Source of the DNA: Mesorhizobium liriopis
Lineage (GTDB): Bacteria > Pseudomonadota > Alphaproteobacteria > Rhizobiales > Rhizobiaceae
Direction of reading: 5' to 3'
Assembly (NCBI RefSeq): GCF_024053505.1
Contig: NZ_JAMXQS010000001.1
Location: 372,001-436,000 of the forward strand
DNA: 64,000 nt
The notes beneath the pieces were generated by a model. It searched no databases and had not been told where the DNA came from. It worked only from the letters and a program-made list of their open reading frames with translations. Positions within the stretch are counted from its first letter, which is position 1. Each line of letters starts with the position of its first letter. Made by a program: the position numbers and the translations under genes. Positions 37,457-47,764 of the stretch are shown one piece after another.

Positions 37457-38050
37457 ATGGCAGAAGGGAACGCGAAGAAGAGCAATGCCAACCGGACGGT
37501 CGCACTGTCCTGCGTGGCGTTCTTCGGCGCCATGGTCGGCGCGGCTTACGCTGCTGTGCCCCTCTACTCGCTGTTCTGTCAGGTCACTGGCTATGGCGGC
37601 ACGACGCAGCGTGTCGAACAGGCCTCGGATGTCATCCTCGACCAGCCCATCACCGTGCGCTTCGACGCCAACACCAACAATCTGCCCTGGGATTTCGAGC
37701 CCGTTCAGCGCTCGATGACCATGAAGATCGGCGAAACGGTGCAGGCCCACTACAAGGCGACCAACGGAACGGGCAGGACGCTGCGCGGCACGGCGAGCTT
37801 CAACGTCGTGCCTGAACTCGCCGGCGCCTACTTCTCCAAGCTCGAATGCTTCTGCTTCACCGACACCACGCTCAAGCCCGGTGAAACCCTGGACATGCCC
37901 GTCGTGTTCTATGTCGACCCGGACATCGTGAACGCGCCCGAGCTCAAGAACATTCAAACGATCACGCTTTCATACACGTTCTTCCCGACGGAGGGGAAAC
38001 CGGCTTCTACCGCGCAGGCGCCGGCACCTAAGGGAAACATCGGAGGTTGA
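37457..38050 (+). CDS. ctaG: Cytochrome c oxidase assembly protein CtaG (Cox11)
   Basis: A 197-residue Cox11 protein that delivers copper to the CuB site of subunit I. It has an N-terminal membrane anchor ([28 protein letters not shown]) whose conserved Cys is in [10 protein letters not shown], and a periplasmic domain with the copper-binding [13 protein letters not shown] motif (Cys-x-Cys-Phe type). Normal length. A ribosome site (GAGGAGAGG) precedes ATG 37457, and subunit III starts one base after its stop. Confidence 0.95.
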   Translation: MAEGNAKKSNANRTVALSCVAFFGAMVGAAYAAVPLYSLFCQVTGYGGTTQRVEQASDVILDQPITVRFDANTNNLPWDFEPVQRSMTMKIGETVQAHYKATNGTGRTLRGTASFNVVPELAGAYFSKLECFCFTDTTLKPGETLDMPVVFYVDPDIVNAPELKNIQTITLSYTFFPTEGKPASTAQAPAPKGNIGG

Positions 38051-38051
38051 C

Positions 38052-38933
38052 ATGGCAGACGCGCACGCCAAGCATCACGACTATCATCTCGTCAATCCCA
38101 GCCCCTGGCCGCTGCTTGCCTCGGTCGGCGCCTTCGTCATGGCGCTCGGCGGCGTGGCGTGGATGCAGTATCTGAAGGGCGGCTCGCTTCCCTTCTTCGG
38201 GCTCAACCTCGCCAATCCCTGGCTGTTCTTCATCGGCCTCGTCATCGTGCTCTACACCATGTTCGGCTGGTGGTCGGACACGATCAAGGAAGGCCGCGAA
38301 GGCTATCACACGCCGGTCGTGAGCCTGCATCTGCGCTACGGCATGATCATGTTCATCGCCTCCGAAGTGATGTTCTTCGTGGCGTGGTTCTGGGCCTATT
38401 TCGATGCGAGCCTGTTTCCGGCCGAAGTGCATCAGGTGGTGCGCACCGAATATACCGGCGGCGTCTGGCCCCCGAAGAGCATCGAGGTCCTCGATCCCTT
38501 CCACCTGCCGCTCTACAACACGATCATCCTGCTCTTGTCGGGCACAACCGTCACCTGGGCGCACCACGCGCTTCTCCATGACGACCGCAAGGGCCTGATC
38601 TCGGGCCTCGTGCTGACGGTGGGCCTCGGCGTGCTGTTCTCCTTCGTGCAGGCCTACGAGTACATGCACGCGCCTTTCGCGTTCAAGGACTCGATCTACG
38701 GCGCGACCTTCTTCATGGCGACCGGTTTTCACGGCTTCCACGTCTTCGTGGGCACCATCTTCCTGCTCGTCTGCCTCGTTCGCGCGATGCGCGGTGGCAT
38801 GAGCAAGGAAAAGCATTTCGGCTTTGAGGCTGCTGCCTGGTACTGGCACTTCGTGGACGTGGTGTGGCTCTTCCTCTTCGCCTCGATCTATATCTGGGGC
38901 TCCGTCGGCGCGACCATCGCCGAGGGCCACTAA
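38052..38933 (+). CDS. ctaE: Cytochrome c oxidase subunit III
   Basis: A 293-residue, seven-helix subunit III that stabilises subunit I. The N-terminal [15 protein letters not shown], the mid-region [19 protein letters not shown] and the C-terminal [20 protein letters not shown] match the family. Gene order ctaC-ctaD-ctaB-coxF-ctaG-ctaE is typical of alphaproteobacteria. The DUF983 gene follows after two bases. Confidence 0.96.
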   Translation: MADAHAKHHDYHLVNPSPWPLLASVGAFVMALGGVAWMQYLKGGSLPFFGLNLANPWLFFIGLVIVLYTMFGWWSDTIKEGREGYHTPVVSLHLRYGMIMFIASEVMFFVAWFWAYFDASLFPAEVHQVVRTEYTGGVWPPKSIEVLDPFHLPLYNTIILLLSGTTVTWAHHALLHDDRKGLISGLVLTVGLGVLFSFVQAYEYMHAPFAFKDSIYGATFFMATGFHGFHVFVGTIFLLVCLVRAMRGGMSKEKHFGFEAAAWYWHFVDVVWLFLFASIYIWGSVGATIAEGH

Positions 38934-38935
38934 CC

Positions 38936-39340
38936 GTGAGCGAACCGGGCGGCGGCGTGAAAGCCGATGCCGCCTATCCGCCCGTCGAACCGATTTCGGC
39001 AGGCCTGCGCGGGCGCTGTCCGCGCTGTGGCAAGGGCCGGCTCTTCGCCGGCTTTTTGCGTCTGGACAAACAGTGCGAGCGTTGCGGCCTCGACTACTCT
39101 TTCGCCGATTCCGGCGATGGCCCGGCCGTCTTCGCCATGCTCGTCGTCGGTTTCATCGTGGTGGGCCTGGCACTCTGGGCAGAGGTGAACTACGCGCCCC
39201 CGCTCTGGCTGCATTTCGTGCTCTGGGTGCCGCTCGCCGCCATTCTCTGTCTCGGCTCCCTGCGCTTGATGAAGGGTGTGCTCGTCACGCTCCAATACAG
39301 CAACAGCGCCGCCGAAGGCCGCTGGGACAGGCCTGAGTGA
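38936..39340 (+). CDS. DUF983 zinc-ribbon membrane protein
   Basis: A 134-residue protein with a zinc-ribbon-like pair of motifs, [11 protein letters not shown] and [10 protein letters not shown] (residues about 25-55), followed by two membrane helices ([18 protein letters not shown] and [18 protein letters not shown]). DUF983 is regularly found between subunit III and SURF1 in alphaproteobacteria, suggesting a role in oxidase biogenesis, but its chemistry is not known. The GTG start at 38936 lies two bases after ctaE; its stop overlaps the SURF1 GTG. Confidence 0.85.
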   Translation: MSEPGGGVKADAAYPPVEPISAGLRGRCPRCGKGRLFAGFLRLDKQCERCGLDYSFADSGDGPAVFAMLVVGFIVVGLALWAEVNYAPPLWLHFVLWVPLAAILCLGSLRLMKGVLVTLQYSNSAAEGRWDRPE

Positions 39341-40092
39341 GCACCACGGAGCTGACCGGAGCGGAGGCACGGCACCCGCGTCGCTGGCTCGTGCTCCTCG
39401 TGTCCACCCTTGCCTTCGCGATCCTCGTCGCGCTGGGCACGTGGCAGGTCGAGCGATTGCAGTGGAAGGAGGCGCTGCTCGCGTCGATCGCCGAACGCAC
39501 CGCCGCCGCGCCTCAGCCGCTCGCCGCCATCGAAGCACGCTTCCGCGACACCGGCGATGTCGAATATTGGCCGGTTTCCGTGACCGGCACCTTCGACCAC
39601 ACCAGGGAGCGCCACTTCTTCGCGACGTGGCAGGGTCAGACCGGCTATTACGTCTACACGCCGCTGATGCTCGAGGATGGCCGGGCCGTTTTCGTCAATC
39701 GCGGCTTCGTGCCGTTCGAGCTCAAGGAAAGCGCGAAGCGTCAGCAGGGGTTGATTCCCGGCCGTGTCACGATCACGGGCCTCGCGCGCAATCCGCTGGC
39801 GGAAAAGCCGTCATCGCTCGTGCCCGACAACGATCTGGCCAAGAACATCTTCTACTGGAAGGACCGGGACCGCATGGTGGAAAGTGCGGGCTTGCCGACC
39901 GGCGATCGCCTCGTGCCTTTCTTTATCGACGCCGGTCCCGGAGCTGCGCCCGGCGGCTGGCCGGTGGGCGGCGTCACCATCGTCGATCTGCCCAACAACC
40001 ACCTGCAATATGCCGTCACATGGTATGGCCTTGCCGCCGCATTGCTGGGCGTTGTGGTCGTCTGGTTGCTTCGCGCGCGTCGCGCACCTTGA
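39337..40092 (+). CDS. SURF1 family cytochrome oxidase biogenesis protein
   Basis: A 251-residue SURF1/Shy1 protein with the family topology: an N-terminal helix ([25 protein letters not shown]) and a C-terminal helix ([20 protein letters not shown]) around a periplasmic domain. GTWQVERL and [10 protein letters not shown] are signature stretches. SURF1 helps heme a insertion into subunit I. The start is GTG in a GTGA overlap with the DUF983 stop. It closes the oxidase operon; ispH begins 35 bases later. Confidence 0.93.
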   Translation: MSTTELTGAEARHPRRWLVLLVSTLAFAILVALGTWQVERLQWKEALLASIAERTAAAPQPLAAIEARFRDTGDVEYWPVSVTGTFDHTRERHFFATWQGQTGYYVYTPLMLEDGRAVFVNRGFVPFELKESAKRQQGLIPGRVTITGLARNPLAEKPSSLVPDNDLAKNIFYWKDRDRMVESAGLPTGDRLVPFFIDAGPGAAPGGWPVGGVTIVDLPNNHLQYAVTWYGLAAALLGVVVVWLLRARRAP

Positions 40093-40127
40093 CAGGGCAG
40101 GGGCCGGACCCTCATTTCCGGGCCGAC

Positions 40128-41168
40128 ATGACAGTGCTCTCCCTTATCGCCGACGCGATCCTGCCCGAGGCCGCCAAGCCGCCGCTCACACTGCGCCTGT
40201 GCGAGCCGCGCGGCTTCTGCGCGGGCGTCGATCGCGCCATCCAGATCGTCGTGCTCGCGCTGAAAAAGCACGGCGCGCCCGTCTATGTGCGCCACGAGAT
40301 CGTGCACAACCGCTTCGTGGTGGAAGGCCTGCGCCAGCAGGGCGCGGTCTTCATCGAGGAACTGCACGAAATCCCCGACGAGCACCGCGACCGCCCCGTC
40401 GTCTTTTCCGCCCATGGCGTGCCGAAATCGGTGCCCGAGGATGCCGAAGCGCGCAACCTGTTCTTCCTGGACGCGACCTGCCCCTTGGTGTCCAAGGTTC
40501 ACAAGCAGGCCATGCGCCACGAGCGCCTGGGCCGCCACGTGCTTCTGATCGGCCACAAGGGCCATCCTGAAGTCATCGGCACCATGGGGCAGCTGCCGCC
40601 CGGCGCCGTCTCGTTGATCGAGACCGAAGAGGATGTTGCAGCCCTCGATGCCGGCACCGGCGAGAATCTCGGCTTCGTCACCCAGACCACGCTCTCGGTC
40701 GATGACACCGCCGGCATCGTCGCAGCCCTTCAGGCGCGTTTTCCGCTCATCCAGGCGCCCTCAAGCGACTCGATCTGCTACGCCACCACCAACCGGCAGG
40801 ATGCGGTCAAGGAAACGGCGCCGGGCACCGATCTCTTCCTCACCGTAGGCGCACCCAACTCCTCGAATTCCAAACGTTTGGTGGAAGTCGCGAGCCGGGC
40901 AGGCGCCAGGCAATCGCTTCTCGTCCAGCGTGCCGCAGAGATTCCGTGGGACGACCTCGGGGAACTGCGGACAGTCGGTCTTTCTGCCGGTGCCTCCGCG
41001 CCTGAAGTCGTGGTCGACGAGATCGTGCAGGCCTTTCGCGACCGCTACGATGTCACGCTCGACCTTGCGGTTATCCGCGTCGAGACCGAGAATTTCCCGG
41101 TGCTGCGTGCGCTTCGCGACGTGCCGCTCGAAAAGGCCGATATGGCATTCGTCAACGGTGATGCCTGA
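40128..41168 (+). CDS. ispH: 4-hydroxy-3-methylbut-2-enyl diphosphate reductase
   Basis: A 346-residue iron-sulfur enzyme, last step of the MEP pathway, that yields isopentenyl and dimethylallyl diphosphates. The three cluster cysteines are Cys31 ([11 protein letters not shown]), Cys118 ([11 protein letters not shown]) and Cys217 ([10 protein letters not shown]). The N-terminus has about 20 residues before the [10 protein letters not shown] core. ATG 40128 is supported by length and motif spacing. Its stop and the thrB start share one base, so the genes are coupled. Confidence 0.95.
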   Translation: MTVLSLIADAILPEAAKPPLTLRLCEPRGFCAGVDRAIQIVVLALKKHGAPVYVRHEIVHNRFVVEGLRQQGAVFIEELHEIPDEHRDRPVVFSAHGVPKSVPEDAEARNLFFLDATCPLVSKVHKQAMRHERLGRHVLLIGHKGHPEVIGTMGQLPPGAVSLIETEEDVAALDAGTGENLGFVTQTTLSVDDTAGIVAALQARFPLIQAPSSDSICYATTNRQDAVKETAPGTDLFLTVGAPNSSNSKRLVEVASRAGARQSLLVQRAAEIPWDDLGELRTVGLSAGASAPEVVVDEIVQAFRDRYDVTLDLAVIRVETENFPVLRALRDVPLEKADMAFVNGDA

Positions 41169-42130
41169 TGGCCGTTTATACCGATGTGGGCGAGGGTGAG
41201 CTCGCCGCATTCCTCGACGCCTATGAGATCGGCGGCCTGCTCTCTTACAAAGGCATCGCTGAAGGCACCGAGAACTCGAACTTCCTGCTTCACACGGAAG
41301 GCGGCTCCTTCATCCTGACGCTCTACGAGAAGCGCGTCGAAACGAGCGATCTGCCTTTCTTTCTTGGCTTGATGGAGCATCTGGCCGCGCGCGGCATCGC
41401 CTGCCCGCAACCGGTGCGCCGCCGCGATGGCGCGATGACCGGCCCGCTCGCCGGGCGCACGGCGGCCCTCGTCACCTTCCTCGAAGGCATCTGGATGCGC
41501 CGCCCGAACGTCGCGCATTGCCGCGAAGTGGGTGTCGCACTCGCCTCCCTTCACCTTGCCGGCGCCGACTTCGCCGGCCACCGCCCCAACGCGCTCGCCG
41601 TGCCCGGCTGGCAGACGCTGTGGGAGAACTCGCGCGAGCGCGCCGATGAGGTCGAGCCGGGCCTGGGCGCGGAAGTCGAAAGCGATTTCGCGGCCGTTGC
41701 CGCGCACTGGCCGAAAGAGCTGCCCGGCGGCGTCATCCATGCCGACCTCTTTCCCGACAACGTCTTCTTTCTCGGCGAGAAGTTGTCGGGCCTGATCGAT
41801 TTCTATTTCGCGTGCAACGATTTCTACGCCTACGACCTTGCCACCTGCCTGAACGCTTGGTGCTTCGAAAAGGACTTTTCCTTCAACATCACCAAGGGCG
41901 CGGCCCTGCTTGCCGGCTACCAGTCGGTACGCCCGCTCTCGACGGCAGAAGCGCAGGCGCTGCCGATCCTCGCGCGCGGCTCGGCGCTGCGCTTCATGCT
42001 CACGCGGCTTTACGACTGGCTGACGATCCCCGACGGGCCACTCGTCAAGAAGCGCGATCCGATGGAATATGTGCGCCGCCTGCGCTTCCATCGGCAGGTC
42101 TCCACGCCGGCGGATTACGGATTGCAGTGA
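41168..42130 (+). CDS. thrB: Homoserine kinase, APH-fold (ThrB type II)
   Basis: A 320-residue kinase of the aminoglycoside phosphotransferase fold, used for threonine synthesis in many alphaproteobacteria instead of the GHMP form. N-terminal [19 protein letters not shown], the nucleotide region [12 protein letters not shown] and the catalytic loop [14 protein letters not shown] are visible. It phosphorylates homoserine for ThrC, whose gene is at 49.7 kb. It overlaps ispH by one base and rnhA in a GTGA junction. Confidence 0.94.
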   Translation: MAVYTDVGEGELAAFLDAYEIGGLLSYKGIAEGTENSNFLLHTEGGSFILTLYEKRVETSDLPFFLGLMEHLAARGIACPQPVRRRDGAMTGPLAGRTAALVTFLEGIWMRRPNVAHCREVGVALASLHLAGADFAGHRPNALAVPGWQTLWENSRERADEVEPGLGAEVESDFAAVAAHWPKELPGGVIHADLFPDNVFFLGEKLSGLIDFYFACNDFYAYDLATCLNAWCFEKDFSFNITKGAALLAGYQSVRPLSTAEAQALPILARGSALRFMLTRLYDWLTIPDGPLVKKRDPMEYVRRLRFHRQVSTPADYGLQ

Positions 42131-42582
42131 AACAGATCGATGTCTTCACCGATGGCGCCTGTTCAGGCAATCCCGGCCCGGGCGGCTGGGGCGCCATCCT
42201 GCGCTGGAACGGCAAGGAAAAGGAAATGTCGGGCGGCGAGGCCCAGACCACCAACAACCGCATGGAACTTCTCGCCGCCATCAACGCGCTTCAGGCGCTG
42301 AAAGAGCCGTGTACCGTCGATCTCTACACCGACAGCAACTATGTTCGCGACGGCATCGGCAAATGGATTTTCGGCTGGAAGAAGAACGGCTGGAGGACCG
42401 CCGACAAGAAGCCGGTCAAGAATGCCGAACTCTGGCAGGCGCTCGACGAACAGCGCATGCGCCACAAAGTGACGTGGCACTGGGTCAAGGGCCATGCCGG
42501 GCACCCCGAGAACGAGCGGGCAGATGAGCTGGCGCGGGCGGGCATGGCGCCGTTCAAGAAGAAGGGCGTGGCGGCGGCCTAG
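42127..42582 (+). CDS. rnhA: Ribonuclease HI
   Basis: A 151-residue RNase H that removes RNA from RNA-DNA hybrids. The acidic catalytic residues lie in [33 protein letters not shown] and [11 protein letters not shown], and the His of the flexible loop in [13 protein letters not shown]. The start is GTG overlapping the thrB stop (GTGA). A 243-base gap with repeats follows, with a gene converging from the other side. Confidence 0.95.
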   Translation: MKQIDVFTDGACSGNPGPGGWGAILRWNGKEKEMSGGEAQTTNNRMELLAAINALQALKEPCTVDLYTDSNYVRDGIGKWIFGWKKNGWRTADKKPVKNAELWQALDEQRMRHKVTWHWVKGHAGHPENERADELARAGMAPFKKKGVAAA

Positions 42583-42592
42583 GGGCTGCTTC

Positions 42593-42620
42593 TCAGAACG
42601 CTGTTGTCAGAACGCTGTTG
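42593..42620 (+). repeat. Perfect 14-bp tandem duplication
   Basis: TCAGAACGCTGTTG occurs twice back to back (42593-42606 and 42607-42620), eleven bases after the rnhA stop. It is too short and too few in copies to be a satellite. It may be a small slippage event next to the bipartite palindromic element that follows. Confidence 0.75.
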
Positions 42621-42644
42621 CGGAAGGGGTGAAGCAATGGCCGC

Positions 42645-42800
42645 GTCGCCCCCACCTGTATCGCTCCTCACAGGGGGAGGAGGTGAGCGCGGCGGCCGTA
42701 CCCTCAGACCAGGCGTCAAGTCTTGAGGTCAGGAACACCGATGACGGCCTCCCTCCCCCTTGTGGGGAGGGATGCGGGGTGGGGGTAACTTCACCGCCCG
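42645..42800. repeat. Bipartite palindromic repeat, copy A (BIME-like)
   Basis: Two GC-rich blocks face each other: the left (42645-42687) contains CGCCCCCACCTGT and CACAGGGGGAGGAGG; the right (42748-42792) contains CTCCCTCCCCCTTGTGGGG and GGGGTGGGGGTAAC, close to the reverse complement of the left. The same arrangement recurs at 53795-53955. It lies between the converging rnhA and peroxiredoxin genes. This is the form of bacterial interspersed mosaic elements; it may also end transcription from both sides. Confidence 0.65.
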
Positions 42801-42825
42801 AACAACGCTTCAGCAGTAGTCACCC

Positions 42826-43311
42826 TCACAACTGCTCCAAAATCCGCGCAGCGCCTGAAATCTCGGCCTGTCCCGGCGCGTCGCCGCTATTCAGCTCCTT
42901 CACCACGCCATCCTCGATGATCATCGAGAAGCGCTGCGAGCGAACGCCCATCCCGGCCTTCGCCAGATCGACGTCCAGCCCCAGCGCCCTTACAAACTCG
43001 CCATTCCCGTCCGCCAGGAATTCGATCTTGCCTTCCGCGCCCGCAAATCGCGCCCAGGCTGCCATCACGTGGTGGTCATTCACGGCCACCACCACGACCC
43101 GTTCCACGCCCCGCGCACCGATGGCGTCGCGGTTCTCGACAAAGCCGGGCAGGTGGTTGTTGGAACAGGTCGGCGTGAACGCGCCCGGCACGCCGAACAG
43201 CACCGAGCGGCCGGAAGCGAAGAGCTCTTTCGTGCTCACATCCTTCGCGCCATCGGCTGATGCGAGCTTGAGCTGAACGTCGGGAATGGTGTCGCCGGGG
43301 GCGATGGTCAT
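42826..43311 (-). CDS. Peroxiredoxin, Prx5-like
   Basis: A 161-residue thioredoxin-fold peroxidase. The peroxidatic cysteine is Cys49 in VPGAFTPTCSNNHLPGF, the Prx5 signature. No second cysteine exists in the protein, so it must be resolved by glutathione/glutaredoxin or another thiol (1-Cys mechanism). ATG 43311 gives MTIAPGDTIPDVQLKL. Upstream on the same strand is the DsbD-alpha-like gene, 61 bases away. Confidence 0.93.
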   Translation of the reverse strand: MTIAPGDTIPDVQLKLASADGAKDVSTKELFASGRSVLFGVPGAFTPTCSNNHLPGFVENRDAIGARGVERVVVVAVNDHHVMAAWARFAGAEGKIEFLADGNGEFVRALGLDVDLAKAGMGVRSQRFSMIIEDGVVKELNSGDAPGQAEISGAARILEQL

Positions 43312-43372
43312 GGCGTGCTCCGGAAGATTGATCCGCGGGGCAGTTAGGGCAGGGGCGCGAAAAGGGAAAGGC

Positions 43373-44170
43373 TCAAGGCAGCGTGACGGTGCCCGACACA
43401 GCTCGGTCCCCAGCTTTCAGCGTGTAGGGCAGGGCCAACGTCTTTTTGTCTTTCGGTTCGGCCGCCACACGCACCGCGAACCGCCAGCCATCCGGGCTCT
43501 TCGCACTCGTGAAATCCTCGAAGGTGAATTGGCCGAGCCCGTCCAGAAACAGCTCCGGCTTTTCCGCGCCATCCGTCAGCGTCGCGGTGAAGACGATGCG
43601 GTTTCCCTCGCGCTCCCCTTTCACGATGCCGAACGCGGCCGAAGCCGCCATAGGCAGGGCCTTGAACGCGGCTTCCACGGCCGCCTTGTCCTCCGCATCG
43701 TCCCGCTGGTCCGAAGACAGCGCAAAACTCGCCTGCACCGGCACGCAGATCGTCTGGCAGATACCGAGAAACGCATCCGCCTGAAGCCGCCACGGCTTCG
43801 CTGTGTCCGCGATCCTGAACGTCACCGGCAGTGAAACCGAAGCGCCATAGCCGGCCCATGGCCCATACCCGTCATCATGCCGCTCGGGCGCCGGGAACGC
43901 GATTTCCGCCCCGCCCACATTCTCGCTCTTCGAAACGTCCAGGCTCGGGGGCACGCCGGCCTCCCCGGGGTCGCGCCAATAGGTCTTCCAGCCCGGCTTC
44001 AGATCGATCTCGAGAATGCCGCGCAAGCTCCCGTCATCGGCAGCGGGACCGGCCGTGATCAGCCGCACGCTTCCGCCTTCCGACTCGACCCAGTCCGTGG
44101 AAGCCGCTCGCGCGGGAAGCGCAAAGAGTGATGCGCAAAGCAGCACAAATGTAAGCGATTTTATTGGCAA
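43373..44170 (-). CDS. Exported DsbD alpha-domain-like (DsbC/D N-terminal) protein
   Basis: A 265-residue protein with a clear signal peptide (PIKSLTFVLLCASLFALPARA, cut before ASTDWV). The mature part has the two-cysteine motif GICQTICVPVQ (CxxxC) and the PGWKTYWRDPGEAG stretch found in the N-terminal domain of DsbD and ScsB, which passes electrons in the periplasm. No membrane DsbD core is attached or adjacent. The start is probably TTG at 44168-44170, since no ATG or GTG precedes the signal peptide in frame. Divergent from yqgE. Confidence 0.78.
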   Translation of the reverse strand: MPIKSLTFVLLCASLFALPARAASTDWVESEGGSVRLITAGPAADDGSLRGILEIDLKPGWKTYWRDPGEAGVPPSLDVSKSENVGGAEIAFPAPERHDDGYGPWAGYGASVSLPVTFRIADTAKPWRLQADAFLGICQTICVPVQASFALSSDQRDDAEDKAAVEAAFKALPMAASAAFGIVKGEREGNRIVFTATLTDGAEKPELFLDGLGQFTFEDFTSAKSPDGWRFAVRVAAEPKDKKTLALPYTLKAGDRAVSGTVTLP

Positions 44171-44260
44171 AACGTGCTGGACAATCCGTTTGCCGGTTCC
44201 AGGTGAATTGACGACACGCGCCGAAAACAGTCTTTTCAAGTGCTTGGGAAAGAGATTACC

Positions 44261-44875
44261 ATGACGGGCATGGATATTCTGCGCCGCAAAGCCGAGGCCG
44301 AGCCGGGATTTCTGGACGGTCATTTCCTGATCGCCATGCCGTCCATGCAGGACGACCGCTTCGCGCGCGCCGTTATCTATGTCTGCGCCCATTCGGAAGA
44401 AGGCGCGATGGGACTGATCATCAACCAGCCCCAGGCCATGCTCTTTCCCGACCTGCTCGTGCAACTCGGCATCGTCGATGAGGACGCAGCCATCCGCCTG
44501 CCGTCCAGGGCGCGCGACATCGTGGTGCGCAATGGCGGCCCGGTGGACCGTTCGCGCGGCTTCGTTCTGCATTCGGGCGACTATCAGGTGGATTCCTCCC
44601 TGGCCGTGTCCGACGATGTCTGCCTCACCGCCACCATCGACATGCTGCGCGCCATCTCCACCGGCAACGGCCCGCGCCATGCGCTGATGGCGCTCGGCTA
44701 TGCTGGATGGGGTGCCGGCCAGCTCGAAACCGAGATCGCGTCGAATGGATGGCTGACTGCACCCGCCAGCCTCGACATGCTGTTCGGCAACGACCTCGAC
44801 GAGACTTACGTGCGCATTCTCGCCTCGATCGGCGTGGACATCGCGCATCTCAGCAGCGCCGCCGGTCACGCCTAA
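44261..44875 (+). CDS. YqgE/AlgH family protein (DUF179)
   Basis: A 204-residue protein of the YqgE/AlgH family: [21 protein letters not shown] at the N-terminus, [12 protein letters not shown], and the central [17 protein letters not shown]. The family is widespread with no agreed molecular function; AlgH was first linked to alginate regulation. ATG 44261 has AAAGAG six bases upstream; a GTG at 44240 is less likely. Its TAA interlocks with the stop of the converging PAS-GGDEF-EAL gene. Confidence 0.9.
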   Translation: MTGMDILRRKAEAEPGFLDGHFLIAMPSMQDDRFARAVIYVCAHSEEGAMGLIINQPQAMLFPDLLVQLGIVDEDAAIRLPSRARDIVVRNGGPVDRSRGFVLHSGDYQVDSSLAVSDDVCLTATIDMLRAISTGNGPRHALMALGYAGWGAGQLETEIASNGWLTAPASLDMLFGNDLDETYVRILASIGVDIAHLSSAAGHA

Positions 44876-47757
44876 CTCTGCGGCTGGGCCGCGCGGAACT
44901 GCTCGCGCAACAGCTTCTGCACCGCATCCGCCGTCATCGGCGCGCCGAACAAGAAGCTCTGCACATATTCACAGCCCATCTGGCGCAGCTGAAGCGCGTC
45001 ACTTTCGTCGCTGACCCCTTCCGCCACCACCGACAGCCCCAGCTCGTGCGCCATGCTCACCATGCTTTTCAGCAGCACCGTGCGCTTGGGCGAGTTGTCG
45101 TCCACGAAGCTCTTATCGATCTTGATCGTGTCGAACGGGAAGCGCGTGAGATAGGAGAGCGACGAGTAGCCCGTGCCGAAGTCGTCGAGTGAAAGCCCGA
45201 TGCCGAGGCCCTTGAGCTTCTTGAGGACATGCGCGGTCTGCTCGGGATTGTCCATCACCAGCGATTCCGTCAGCTCAAGCCGGAAGCAGCGCGGCTTGAT
45301 CCCTGCGCGCGCCACCACCGAGCGCACATCGCTGACGAGATCGCGGCGGATCAGCTGGCGGCTCGACAGGTTCACCGACACGAAGAGCGGATGCGACCCG
45401 AACTGGTCCTGCCAGAGCGAAAGGTCGTCCGCCGCCCGCTGCATGGCAAACAGCCCGAGCTGCACGATCAGCCCGCAATTCTCGGCGATCGGAATGAAGT
45501 CCGAAGGCGGGATCTGCCCGCGGCGCGGATGCTCCCAGCGCATCAGCGCCTCGAAGCCAGCCAGACTGCGATCTTCCAGCCGCACGATCGGCTGATAGGC
45601 CAGCGTCAGCTCGCGCCGTTCCAGTGCGCGGCGAAGGTCGGATTCGATCTGCAGGCGATCCGTCCCGCCGGTGCGGAAGGCCGGGCGGAAGGGCTCGATG
45701 CGGTCGCCGCCAAAGCGCTTGGCCTGATGCATCGCGAGCTCGGCATCCTTCACCATGTCCTCGGCGAGCGCATCGTTTCCCGTCCAGGAAACGAGGCCGA
45801 CGGAGGCCGTCAGCACGATCTCGCGCTTGGCGAAATTGATCGGCGCGCTGATCGCCTGCTTGATGGCGTCGGCCACGGCCGCGATGCGTGCCGGATCCTG
45901 CTCGGAAATCAGCATCAGGGCGAACTGGTCGCCGGCAAAGCGCGAAAGCGAGTCGCTCGGCTTCAAGAGGCGATGCAGGCGGCGCGCCAGCGTCAACAGG
46001 ATCGTGTCGCCGGCCGAGATCCCGAGACCCGTATTCACCTGCTTGAAACGGTCGATGTCGATCACGAACACCGATGGCCTGATCTTGTGCTCGGTCTTGG
46101 CGATGGCCACCATCGCTTCCAGCCGGTTCATGAACAGTTCGCGATTGGGCAGGCCGGTCAGGTTGTCGTGCACGGCGTCGTGCAGGAGCCGCTCTTCCGA
46201 CTTCTTGTGTTCGGTCACGTCGATCATGGTGCCGACGCATCGCATCACCTCGCCGTCCGAGCCGACCACAGGCCGGGCGCGAAGCGCGAACCAGTGATAA
46301 TGCCCGTCCGCCCCGCGCAGGCGGAAGTTCTGGCTGATCTGCCCGCGCCGGTGTTCGAGCACCATGTCGAGCGTGGTGCGGAAGGTATCGCGGTCGTCGG
46401 CATGCAGGATCGGCAACCAGTTGCGCGCCGCTCCACCCAGCGTGCCGGGTTGCAGGCCCAGCTGCGAGGCGACGTCGGGCCGCGTGACCACCCGGTCGCG
46501 CAACACGTCCCAGTCCCACACCACGTCGCCCGCGCCCAGCACAGCCAACGCCTGCCGCTCCATGTCGGAAAACATGCCATGGTGGAGGGCACCGCCCGCG
46601 AAAGCGTGCTGCATCACGGTGAAGCCGATCAGGAGGATGATCAGGATCAGCCCGCCGCCGATGGCCGGCTGCACGATATCGTTGTCGAGCATGCCGGTGA
46701 CCGCCATCCAGCCGCCCACCATCCAGACCAGCACCATGACCCAGCTCGGGATCAGCATCACGGCCCGGTCGTAGTTCTGGATGCCGAGATAGACGATCAG
46801 CCCGATGCCGATCACGGCTGTCGCCGCAAACGATATGCGCGCCACGCCCGCCGCCACTGGCGGATCGACCACGGCGACGCCAGCGAGCGCCAGGAGCCCC
46901 AGCACCCAGCCGATGGCCGCGTAAGAGAAGTGCCCGTGCCAGCGGTTGAGGTTGAGATAGGTGAACAGGAACACCACGAAGGTCGCGGCCAGCCCCACTT
47001 CCGTGCTCGCCCGCCAGATCTGCTCATTGCCGGGCGAGATTTCGATCAGCTTGCTCAGGAAACCGAAATCGACCGAGATATAGGCCAGCACCGCCCATGA
47101 AAGCGCGGCCGTCGCCGGGAACATCGACGTGCCCTTGACCACGAAAAGGATCGTCAGGAACAGCGCGAGCAGGCCCGCAATGCCGATCACGATGCCGCGG
47201 AACAGCGTGTAGGAGTTGATCGAATCCTTGTAGGCCTCGGGCTCCCATAGATAAACCTGCGGCAGGCGCGGGGAGGCGAGCTCGGCGACGAATGTCACCA
47301 CGGCACCCGGATCGAGCGTCACGCGGAACACGTCGGCATCCGGGCTGTCCTGCCGGTCGAGCGCGAAGCCTTCGCTCGGCGTGATGGCCGCGATACGCGT
47401 CGAGCCGAGATCCGGCCAGACGAAACCCGAATCCACCAGACGAAAATGCGGCGCCACGATCAGCCGGTCGAGCTGCTCGTCGGTCGTGTTGGCGAGCGCG
47501 AAGACGGCCCAGTCGCCGCTCGCGCGCGCGTCCTTGGCCTCCACCTCGATACGCCGCACCACCCCATCCGCGCCGGGCGCGGTCGAGACCTGGAAACTGT
47601 CGCCCTTGTTGCGCTGGATTTCGACGGCGGCCGACAGGTCGAGCGCGCGGTCGTCACGCGCGATCGCGATGGGCTCGAGCGCATGCGCTGCGAGCGTCGG
47701 AAAAAGCAGCAGGAAGGCCGCAGCCAAAAGGCGCACAGCGGCAAGCGTGTCTCGCAC
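44872..47757 (-). CDS. Membrane PAS-GGDEF-EAL protein with 7TMR-DISM-like sensor; probable c-di-GMP phosphodiesterase
   Basis: A 961-residue multidomain protein. A signal peptide (1-26), a beta-rich periplasmic sensor (about 27-180) and about seven to eight membrane helices (about 185-385) resemble the 7TMR-DISM architecture. PAS is at about 405-515, GGDEF at 525-690 and EAL at 700-950. The GGDEF signature reads AGDQF (608-612), losing a Gly and the Glu, so cyclase activity is unlikely. The EAL domain keeps EALMRW (736-741), the Asn and Glu ligands ([16 protein letters not shown]), DDFGTGYSS (858-866), IKIDKSFV and VAEGV, so phosphodiesterase activity is expected. Its stop interlocks with yqgE. 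Confidence 0.9.
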   Translation of the reverse strand: MRDTLAAVRLLAAAFLLLFPTLAAHALEPIAIARDDRALDLSAAVEIQRNKGDSFQVSTAPGADGVVRRIEVEAKDARASGDWAVFALANTTDEQLDRLIVAPHFRLVDSGFVWPDLGSTRIAAITPSEGFALDRQDSPDADVFRVTLDPGAVVTFVAELASPRLPQVYLWEPEAYKDSINSYTLFRGIVIGIAGLLALFLTILFVVKGTSMFPATAALSWAVLAYISVDFGFLSKLIEISPGNEQIWRASTEVGLAATFVVFLFTYLNLNRWHGHFSYAAIGWVLGLLALAGVAVVDPPVAAGVARISFAATAVIGIGLIVYLGIQNYDRAVMLIPSWVMVLVWMVGGWMAVTGMLDNDIVQPAIGGGLILIILLIGFTVMQHAFAGGALHHGMFSDMERQALAVLGAGDVVWDWDVLRDRVVTRPDVASQLGLQPGTLGGAARNWLPILHADDRDTFRTTLDMVLEHRRGQISQNFRLRGADGHYHWFALRARPVVGSDGEVMRCVGTMIDVTEHKKSEERLLHDAVHDNLTGLPNRELFMNRLEAMVAIAKTEHKIRPSVFVIDIDRFKQVNTGLGISAGDTILLTLARRLHRLLKPSDSLSRFAGDQFALMLISEQDPARIAAVADAIKQAISAPINFAKREIVLTASVGLVSWTGNDALAEDMVKDAELAMHQAKRFGGDRIEPFRPAFRTGGTDRLQIESDLRRALERRELTLAYQPIVRLEDRSLAGFEALMRWEHPRRGQIPPSDFIPIAENCGLIVQLGLFAMQRAADDLSLWQDQFGSHPLFVSVNLSSRQLIRRDLVSDVRSVVARAGIKPRCFRLELTESLVMDNPEQTAHVLKKLKGLGIGLSLDDFGTGYSSLSYLTRFPFDTIKIDKSFVDDNSPKRTVLLKSMVSMAHELGLSVVAEGVSDESDALQLRQMGCEYVQSFLFGAPMTADAVQKLLREQFRAAQPQS

Positions 47758-47764
47758 CGTTTAC

